Shown here in pieces: positions 15,108-19,982 of a stretch of 19,982 nucleotides of DNA. Source of the DNA: JBDZUZ01 sp040255445 (lineage in GTDB: Bacteria > Planctomycetota > Phycisphaerae > Phycisphaerales > UBA1924); the NCBI GenBank assembly GCA_040255445.1, contig JBDZUZ010000069.1:1-19982 (forward strand), written 5' to 3'. Positions within the stretch are counted from its first letter, which is position 1, and each line of letters opens with the position of its first letter. Under the pieces are notes generated by a model. The model had not been told where the DNA came from. It saw only the letters and a program-made list of their open reading frames with translations, and did not search any database. Both the position numbers and the translations under genes were made by a program.

Positions 15108-16067
15108 TCAGCCGCGGAGCGCCAGCGACTTGCGCAGCAGTTCCTTCCGCTGATCCACCGTCAGCGTCGAGAAGAGCTCACGCATCACGCCAAGCCGCTC
15201 CCACTTGTTGCCGGCCTTGGCGAGCTGTGCTTTGGCGGCGTTGAAAGCAGCCTTCTGCTCCGCGCTCTCGAACATGCCCCCGAGCTGATCAAGCCGGCCG
15301 GCGGTCTCGACGAGCAGGTCGTGGTACACGAACATGGGCTCTTCGAGCGTCTGCCGGTAGAGGTACGACACCGCCTGCGCGGCGTGCGCCGTCTTGACCT
15401 CGGGCGGCGCATCCTCGGGGAGCGTGCCGCCGACGTACGCCAGCGAATACTCGCGGACGATCTTGCTGTTGAAGGCAGCCTGCTGCTGCGTCAGCGAGCC
15501 GCGGCGACGCAGCTCGTCGGTCAGGGAGCGCGGCGCATCGGGCGGCGTCAGCGGCTTGGTCACCCGCACCACCGGCCCGAAGCTCTCGGGGTTGTTGAAG
15601 TCGATCTGGTCGAACAGACCATTCTCGATCTGATCGATCACGTCCATGTGGTTGATCACCAGCTGCTCGAAGCCGCGGCGGCGCTCGGTCAGGTAGTCGC
15701 CGATCTCCGACCAGATCTTCTGATCAACCAGCGGGTTCACGCGGAGCGCGGCGAAGTGGGCTGGCTCGCCCAGCGGCTGCACCACGCCCTGGGCATCACG
15801 CTTGATCAGCGACTCGTATTTGATGTCCGGCAGGGGCTCGGGCTGGGCCCGGGTCGGCCGCGGCGGCGTCACCCGCTGCGCGGGCGCCGGAGCGGGCGGG
15901 GGCGGCGGCGCCGGGATGAACTCCTTGGGCACGGGGACTTCCGCCGGGGGCGGGGTCGCGACCTGGCTCATCGCGCTGGTGGCGAGGCCCGAGACGACCA
16001 GGAGGGCGGCGGCGAGAGCGGCCCGCGTGGTGCGGACGGTGCCGAGCAGTTGATTCGTTGAGTGCAT
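15108..16067 (-). CDS. Secreted/periplasmic helical protein of unknown function
   Basis: Not a family I recognise. The 319-residue product starts at an ATG with AAGGGA five bases upstream. It has an N-terminal signal-like segment (basic VRTTRAA, then LAAALLVVSGLATSA, likely cleavage near AMSQ at about residues 32-36), then a proline/alanine-rich linker (about 37-80). A helical region follows: YESLIKRDAQGVVQPLGEPAHFAAL (about 84-108), GFEQLVINHMDVIDQIENGLFDQIDF, SLTDELRRRGSLTQQQAAF, and a C-terminal LFSTLTVDQRKELLRKSL. The LIKRD block and the C-terminal tLt-dqR-elLr pattern recur in the next gene (16221-17108), so the two look like diverged tandem paralogues. An intrinsic terminator follows it. 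An extracytoplasmic role is inferred from the signal only. Confidence 0.75.
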   Translation of the reverse strand: MHSTNQLLGTVRTTRAALAAALLVVSGLATSAMSQVATPPPAEVPVPKEFIPAPPPPPAPAPAQRVTPPRPTRAQPEPLPDIKYESLIKRDAQGVVQPLGEPAHFAALRVNPLVDQKIWSEIGDYLTERRRGFEQLVINHMDVIDQIENGLFDQIDFNNPESFGPVVRVTKPLTPPDAPRSLTDELRRRGSLTQQQAAFNSKIVREYSLAYVGGTLPEDAPPEVKTAHAAQAVSYLYRQTLEEPMFVYHDLLVETAGRLDQLGGMFESAEQKAAFNAAKAQLAKAGNKWERLGVMRELFSTLTVDQRKELLRKSLALRG

Positions 16068-16220
16068 CTGGTTCCCTTCGTTCCGGTTGGAAGACGGCCG
16101 CGCCGCCCGGTTGGGGGCGGGCGGGAGTTTAGTATCGGCCGCGGGGCGAGGTCGGTTCGGCCGAGGATCGCGGGAGGCGTGGGGTAGAAGGGCGTCTCGT
16201 AGAGGAACGGAGGGTCGGTC

Positions 16221-17108
16221 TCAGCCGCCGGAAGCGGGGGACATCGGGTCCGCACCGTCCGAGTCGGCCTGCTTACGGGAGGCCCCGCCGCGGTCCGAAT
16301 AGATTTCCCGGAGGACCCGGGCGCGTTCGTCGGGTTTCAGAACCGCGAAGATCCGGGTGGTGAGCTGGCGACGCTGGGCCTCGGTCGGCCGGCCCAGGGT
16401 CTCCTGGAACCAGTCCTGGGTGATCTTGCGGACCTGGCCCTCGGTCTCGGGGGAGAGGCCCAGGCGGGCGAGCAGCTCGTCAAGCTCCCGGGTGCCGGAG
16501 ACCACCCGACGCTCGTAGCTGCGGCGGATCTCGGCGCCGAAGGCCTTGAGGGTCTCGGTGGCGAGGATCTCGCGGGGGCGGCCCTGTTCACCGGCCTTCC
16601 GCGCGTTGTCCGACTCTTCCTTGATGATCGCCTGCCAGTACTCCTTATGAAGATCGCGGAGGTCCTGGGCCTTGTCGGCGGGGAGGGCTTGAGCGAGCTC
16701 ATCGATCAGGCGACCGCGGGCCCGCAGGGGCTCGAGTTTGGTGGCGAAATCGCGTACGGCCTTGATGGACTGGGGGTTACGGTCCGCAGCGCCGTTGAAC
16801 TGGATCAGAAGGTCCAGGTTGTTGCCCACGACGCTGTCGAGGATGGCCGCCCGTTCGTCGAGGACCTTCCCGGTCGCCGCCCGTTCCTCATCCGTGAGGT
16901 CGAGTAGATCGAGCGCGGCTTCTTCGATCGCCAGGTCCGGGCGGACGAGCAGTCCGTTGAAGTCCCGCTTGATCAGCGTCGGCTTGGCCTTTGTCTCCTG
17001 CACGGTGGGGCCGGCGAGGGCGTCGTTGGCGGGCTGGGCCGGAGGCTGGTTCTGGGCCAGGGCGGTCGAGCCCGCGGCGAGGACCAGGGCGATGGCAAGA
17101 CGGTTCAT
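16221..17108 (-). CDS. Secreted/periplasmic helical protein of unknown function, paralogue of the next gene
   Basis: A 295-residue product starting at an ATG with GGGGAG seven bases upstream. The signal peptide MNRLAIALVLAAGSTALAQ has an AxA-type cleavage site near residue 18. The mature part is strongly helical and charged: PTLIKRDFNGLLVRPDLAIEEAALDLLDLTDEERAA (about 43-78), then LDERAAILDSVVGNNLDLLIQFN, LGLSPETEGQVRKITQDWFQ, and a C-terminal FAVLKPDERARVLREIYSDRG. LTDEER and LKPDER followed by long helices recall the LTxxQ/Spy-like style of periplasmic proteins, but I would not assign that family. It is divergent from pyrE (157-base gap) and 153 bases upstream of the related gene at 15108-16067. 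They may be co-transcribed, since I see no terminator between them. Confidence 0.75.
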   Translation of the reverse strand: MNRLAIALVLAAGSTALAQNQPPAQPANDALAGPTVQETKAKPTLIKRDFNGLLVRPDLAIEEAALDLLDLTDEERAATGKVLDERAAILDSVVGNNLDLLIQFNGAADRNPQSIKAVRDFATKLEPLRARGRLIDELAQALPADKAQDLRDLHKEYWQAIIKEESDNARKAGEQGRPREILATETLKAFGAEIRRSYERRVVSGTRELDELLARLGLSPETEGQVRKITQDWFQETLGRPTEAQRRQLTTRIFAVLKPDERARVLREIYSDRGGASRKQADSDGADPMSPASGG

Positions 17109-17265
17109 GAGTGTGCTCCCCTGCGGATGAGTCGGCTGATTTCCGATGGGGTCAACGCTGCGGACCGGATCCGATTGCTCCCACCGCGGCCCGGGCGGCG
17201 GCCCGGATGCGGAGGTCCATTCGGGCGGCGTGATACTCGGACCACGCCGCGGCTACGCTGGGGGC

Positions 17266-17826
17266 ATGTCAGCCGCCGCACCCCACGCCGTGTCTCTCGC
17301 TCACGAGATCGCCCAGGTCGCCCTGCTCCGCGGGACCTTCACCCTGCGGTCCGGGAAGACCAGTTCGTTCTATCTCGACAAGTACCTCTTCTCGACGCGG
17401 CCGGAACTTCTTCGGCAACTGGCGCCGCTCTTTGCCGACCGCATCAAGAAGATCGAGAGCCTGACGAAGGTCAAGGTCGACCGCGTCGCGGGCGCGGAGC
17501 TCGGCGGGATCCCGCTGGTAACGGTGACGAGTCTGCACACCGGGCTGCCCTCGCTCTTCATCCGCAACAAGAAGAAGGACTACGGCACCAGCAAGCAGCT
17601 CGAGGGCGTGATCAACGCGGGCGAGCGCGTGGTGCTGGTGGAGGATGTTGCGACCACTGGCGGGCAGGCGCTCGAGGCGGTCGAGGTGCTCAAGGCCGCG
17701 GGCGGGATCGTGCTGGCAGTGGTGGCGACGATCGACCGGCTGGAGGGGGCGCGGGAGAACATCGAGAAGACCGGCATCATGTTCGATGCGCTCTTCACCA
17801 AGCGCGATCTGGGTATCGACGAGTGA
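17266..17826 (+). CDS. pyrE: Orotate phosphoribosyltransferase
   Basis: Makes orotidine 5'-monophosphate from orotate and PRPP in de novo pyrimidine synthesis, in the cytoplasm. The 186-residue product has an N-terminal LAHEIAQVALLRGTFTLRSGKTSSFYLDKYLF (SGxxSxFY-type region), VDRVAGAELGGIPLVTVTS, the RNKKKDYGTSKQLEG loop (Lys-rich catalytic loop, K-x-YG) and the PRPP-binding motif VVLVEDVATTGGQAL (about 127-141). The frame is open from 17146, but I chose ATG 17266 because the family homology starts a few residues later and the upstream reading is not conserved-looking. No clear ribosome-binding site is seen. The stop is 9 bases from the stop of the convergent GNAT gene. Confidence 0.93.
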   Translation: MSAAAPHAVSLAHEIAQVALLRGTFTLRSGKTSSFYLDKYLFSTRPELLRQLAPLFADRIKKIESLTKVKVDRVAGAELGGIPLVTVTSLHTGLPSLFIRNKKKDYGTSKQLEGVINAGERVVLVEDVATTGGQALEAVEVLKAAGGIVLAVVATIDRLEGARENIEKTGIMFDALFTKRDLGIDE

Positions 17827-17835
17827 TGCCGGCGG

Positions 17836-18351
17836 TTATTCGCTCATCGACTCGATGATCTCTCGGGCCGTCGCCATCGGCAGGTACATGTGCAGCTGGT
17901 CGTCGGCGAGGCTCTCGAACCCATACTTCGCGTAGAACGAGCGGGAAGTGTCGTCCTTGGCGTCGACCTCAATCACTGCGGAGGCGATGGTCTCCGAGGC
18001 CCGCACGGCGATCCGCAGCGCTTCGACGAGCAGAACGCCACCCAGCCCGCGGCCGCGGAACTTCACATCGACGGCGAGGCGGCCGAGCAGCGTTGCCGGA
18101 AGAGGCATGCGCGCGGGTAGCCCGCGCCCGTCGGCGATGACGATGACACTCAGACGGCTCGCGGCGAGTGTGAAGTACCCGGCGATCGTGCCGTCTGGCG
18201 TGGCGAGCACATAGCCACGGGTGATGCTGCGGCGGCTGTGCTGGCCGAGCTTCGTCTTGAGATAATCGTTGAGCTCGACGACGCCGCAATCGAAGGCGTC
18301 ACGGTTATGCCGTGCCTTGTCGAAGGGCTCGAAGCGGAGTGTGTCAGCCAC
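17836..18351 (-). CDS. GNAT acetyltransferase toxin, TacT-like
   Basis: Toxins of this family acetylate aminoacyl-tRNA and block translation until the cognate antitoxin neutralises them. The 171-residue product shows the acetyl-CoA loop RLAVDVKFRGRGLGG (91-105, R-x-x-G-x-G), a preceding beta strand GYFTLAASRLSVI, and the C-terminal SFYAKYGFESL, where Y140 is at the position of the catalytic Tyr known for TacT. The start is a GTG at 18351, overlapping the antitoxin's stop (GTGGCTGA, 8 bases), which supports a coupled toxin-antitoxin operon. It could in principle be another GNAT enzyme, but the paired gene and overlap make the toxin reading strong. Confidence 0.88.
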   Translation of the reverse strand: MADTLRFEPFDKARHNRDAFDCGVVELNDYLKTKLGQHSRRSITRGYVLATPDGTIAGYFTLAASRLSVIVIADGRGLPARMPLPATLLGRLAVDVKFRGRGLGGVLLVEALRIAVRASETIASAVIEVDAKDDTSRSFYAKYGFESLADDQLHMYLPMATAREIIESMSE

Positions 18352-18619
18352 CGGTCGCCGCCCGATGACGCTGCGCGGCCTTGCGGAGAGCGGCGTTGGG
18401 CTTTGCGGGCTTGGTCAGCATCGCGAGAAGCGCTGCGCTGTCCCGCTCCGTGAGTTCCCGGGCCTCAATGCGGCTCAAGGTTTCATCGGCGGCAAGGTCG
18501 AGAATGCCGTTGATGAAACTGGTCACGGTCATGCCGCGGAGGGCCGCGGCCTGCTCGATCTTCTTCTTGAGCGGCTCGGGCTGGCGGATGGTGACTTTGC
18601 TGTAGCGGGTGGTGCTCAT
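18344..18619 (-). CDS. DUF1778/TacA-like ribbon-helix-helix antitoxin
   Basis: A 91-residue partner of the GNAT toxin. The N-terminus has a beta strand and two helices of a ribbon-helix-helix DNA-binding fold (TRYSKVTIRQPEPLKKKIEQAAALRGMTVTSFIN written in order across residues 4-37; key pieces are SKVTIRQ and GMTVTSFINGIL). The C-terminal tail (SRIEARELTERDSAALLAML, then basic PAKPNAALRKAAQRHR) is the toxin-neutralising type of region. The ATG at 18619 is chosen because the fold begins there. A larger open frame to 19759 on this strand is antisense to a peptidase gene and is not real. It likely represses its own promoter through the palindrome at 18634-18652. Confidence 0.88.
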   Translation of the reverse strand: MSTTRYSKVTIRQPEPLKKKIEQAAALRGMTVTSFINGILDLAADETLSRIEARELTERDSAALLAMLTKPAKPNAALRKAAQRHRAATGG

Positions 18620-18633
18620 GGCTCTTGAGGAGT

Positions 18634-18652
18634 ATACGGCATAATGCCGTAT
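18634..18652. promoter_or_regulatory. Probable antitoxin operator palindrome
   Basis: Perfect 9-1-9 palindrome (atacggcat-a-atgccgtat) 15 bases upstream of the antitoxin ATG. On the minus strand TATACT (18637-18632) can serve as a -10 box with TGAACA 18 bases upstream (4 of 6 to consensus), so the palindrome would lie mostly in the spacer. Ribbon-helix-helix antitoxins usually bind such sites. The promoter elements are tentative; the palindrome is certain. Confidence 0.6.
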
Positions 18653-18805
18653 CGTGTTCAGGTCGGGGAGCGGGAACCGCGGAGTAGCTGGTTCTCGGCC
18701 CTGACCCGGCCGACGAGGTACGCTGCCGCACCACATGGGTCGGAAACGGACATTCTCGGCCGAAGCCCGCCGATGCCGATAGCGGCACCGATGCAAGGAC
18801 ACAAC

Positions 18806-19744
18806 GTGCGTGGATGGCTTCTGATGATGGTGGCGGGCGGCATGCTCCCCTTTGGCTGCGCATCGCGCGGCGGATCCTCCGGGGCCGATGCGGGCACACC
18901 GCGGACTCACCTGACCGGTGCGGAGGTTGCGGTAAGCGGACCCGTCCAGGTGGACCGGGCCGATGCCGTGCTGGAACGCGAGACTGTGCAGAGTGTGGAG
19001 ACGATGATGGAAGATGCCGTGCCGGCGTGGCAGGAGATCGGACGCTCGCGGGAAGACCGCGCCATCCGCGCGGCGACCTTCGGGAACGGGCCGCGGCGGG
19101 TCTACCTGATCGCCGGCATCCACGGCACCGAGCAGGAAGGCCTGCAGAACATCGATCTGATCCGGCGCGAACTGCTCTCGGGCGAGATCGCCGGCCGCAC
19201 GACGGTGCGCCTCGTCGAGGACATGAACCCCGACGGGAGCGAGGCAGGTACGCGGCACAACACCGCGGGCATCGACCTCAACCGCAACTGGCCGGCGAAG
19301 AACTTCAAGCCGGCAAAGGACCGTGGCCCCGAGCCCCTCAGCGAGCCCGAGACTCGCGCGGTGCACGACGATCTTCTCGCGTTCGATCCGCACATCGTGG
19401 TCGTGCTGCACTCGACGGCCGAGGGTCCTTTCGTCAACTTCGATGGCCCGGGCCTGGGCTTCGCCGACGCCTTCAACGCCGCGGCGAAGGCGAGCGATGA
19501 GCGGTGGCGGGTGGTCGCCGACATGGGCTACCCCACGCCCGGTTCGCTGGGCACCTTCGTCGGCATCGACCGCGGCGTGCCGATCCTGACGATCGAGTTC
19601 GAGCGCGGGCAGGACGCGGTCTCGGCCTGGGCCGCGCTCGCGCCGGCGCTGCGAGCGGTGGCGGCGCACGAGGATCGCGGCGGGCCGACGCGGCTGGCGG
19701 ACGAGCCGCGGCCCGCGGACCGGCCGCGGACCCTGGGCAACTAA
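18806..19744 (+). CDS. M14-family zinc carboxypeptidase-like lipoprotein
   Basis: A 312-residue metallopeptidase of the M14 fold, closest in style to MpaA-type murein-peptide amidases. Zinc ligands H106-x-x-E109 lie in LIAGIHGTEQEG and H202 in VVVLHST; substrate Arg160 is in DLNRNWP; a catalytic Glu264 is in PILTIEFERG. I chose the GTG at 18806 because AAGGA lies six bases upstream and translation then begins with a short lipoprotein-like signal (VRGWLLMMVAGGMLPFGC, acceptor Cys18). The lipobox is loose (Pro at -3). An ATG at 18791 or 18644 would give longer N-termini, the latter running through the palindrome. The product would be anchored in the envelope and probably trims peptidoglycan peptides. 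A hairpin follows the stop. Confidence 0.85.
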   Translation: MRGWLLMMVAGGMLPFGCASRGGSSGADAGTPRTHLTGAEVAVSGPVQVDRADAVLERETVQSVETMMEDAVPAWQEIGRSREDRAIRAATFGNGPRRVYLIAGIHGTEQEGLQNIDLIRRELLSGEIAGRTTVRLVEDMNPDGSEAGTRHNTAGIDLNRNWPAKNFKPAKDRGPEPLSEPETRAVHDDLLAFDPHIVVVLHSTAEGPFVNFDGPGLGFADAFNAAAKASDERWRVVADMGYPTPGSLGTFVGIDRGVPILTIEFERGQDAVSAWAALAPALRAVAAHEDRGGPTRLADEPRPADRPRTLGN

Positions 19745-19766
19745 CTGCTGACCGGCCAAAATGCGG

Positions 19767-19800
19767 CAGGCCCGCCGCGCGGTCGCTGCGGGCGGGCCTG
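19767..19800. terminator. GC-rich hairpin between convergent genes
   Basis: Perfect 10-bp stem caggcccgcc / ggcgggcctg (loop 14) starts 23 bases after the peptidase stop and lies between it and the convergent dockerin-type gene. T content is weak on either side (cattttgg on the minus strand), so it is a probable but not textbook bidirectional terminator. Confidence 0.55.
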
Positions 19801-19873
19801 CTCTCTCTCCGCGGTCACGCCGGTGTGTGGAGGTGCGTGCGCGGAGTCGGGGGTTGTGTCCGAACTCGCTCGA

Positions 19874-19982
19874 TCAGCAGCCGGCCTGCCAGTGATCGAA
19901 GAAGAAGACGATGTCGTCGCCGTCGACGCCGCCCGAGCCGTCGATGTCGCCGGTGCCGGCCTGCCAGTCGTTGAAGAACGCC
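19874..19982 (-). CDS. C-terminal end of a dockerin-type anchored secreted protein (partial)
   Basis: The last 35 codons of a minus-strand gene that enters from the right edge. It reads FFNDWQAGTGDIDGSGG, then VDGDDIVFFFDHWQAGC and TGA. Two copies of the F-F-x-x-W-Q-A-G element and the Ca-binding-like D-x-D-G-S-G-G-V-D-G-D-D loop are the hallmark of the dockerin-like repeat found at the ends of many secreted planctomycete (Phycisphaerae) proteins. The terminal Cys right after the last WQAG is typical of that type. The rest of the protein, and hence its function, lies outside the window. Confidence 0.8.
   Translation of the reverse strand, partial: AFFNDWQAGTGDIDGSGGVDGDDIVFFFDHWQAGC

Noticed and set aside
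18620..19759. The upstream part of a 471-residue minus-strand frame ending in the antitoxin
   Set aside because: Only the last 91 residues form the ribbon-helix-helix antitoxin; the rest is antisense to the M14 peptidase.

Overview
The window looks like chromosome from a high-GC planctomycete, most likely of the class Phycisphaerae. The best evidence is at the right edge, where a minus-strand gene ends in the 'D-x-D-G ... DGDDIVFFFDHWQAGC' dockerin-like C-terminus common in secreted proteins of that group. The generally high GC, several GTG starts and many small secreted proteins of unknown family agree with this.

Layout, left to right. (1) Positions 1-971: the first ~200 bases read on the minus strand as the N-terminal part of a TauE/SafE sulfite-exporter-family permease. 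They abut a plus-strand hypothetical protein that has no proper start. This looks like a recombination or assembly junction. (2) 1247-5308: a membrane glycosyltransferase (minus), divergent from recR, which is followed on the plus strand by rpoN (sigma-54). (3) 5305-6826: a type IV toxin-antitoxin operon (AbiEi antitoxin, AbiEii nucleotidyltransferase toxin; 4-base coupled overlap) with a good sigma-70 promoter and a perfect 9-1-9 palindrome at its expected transcription start. (4) 6836-14881: a minus-strand chemotaxis array of four methyl-accepting chemotaxis proteins (MCPs) and one CheW. Sensor regions differ; signalling domains are almost identical, even in DNA. The last MCP has an in-frame amber codon at codon 28. 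All four end in an aromatic-x-x-aromatic pentapeptide tail like those that tether CheR/CheB. (5) 15108-17108: two minus-strand secreted or periplasmic helical proteins of unknown function that look like paralogues. (6) 17266-17826: pyrE. (7) 17836-18652: a second toxin-antitoxin pair, a DUF1778/TacA-like ribbon-helix-helix antitoxin with a TacT-like GNAT toxin, again with a 9-1-9 palindrome upstream. (8) 18806-19744: an M14 zinc peptidase with a lipoprotein-like signal. (9) 19874-19982: the dockerin-type end of a gene that runs out of the window.

Functionally there is a chemoreceptor/CheW cluster without CheA, CheY, CheR or CheB in view, flanked by housekeeping genes (recR, rpoN, pyrE) and by two toxin-antitoxin modules. 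No tRNA, rRNA, insertion sequence or CRISPR array was seen. The most notable points are the two toxin-antitoxin modules with matching operator geometry, the amber-interrupted chemoreceptor among near-identical siblings, the shared C-terminal pentapeptide, the secreted paralogue pair, and the probable chimeric left edge.
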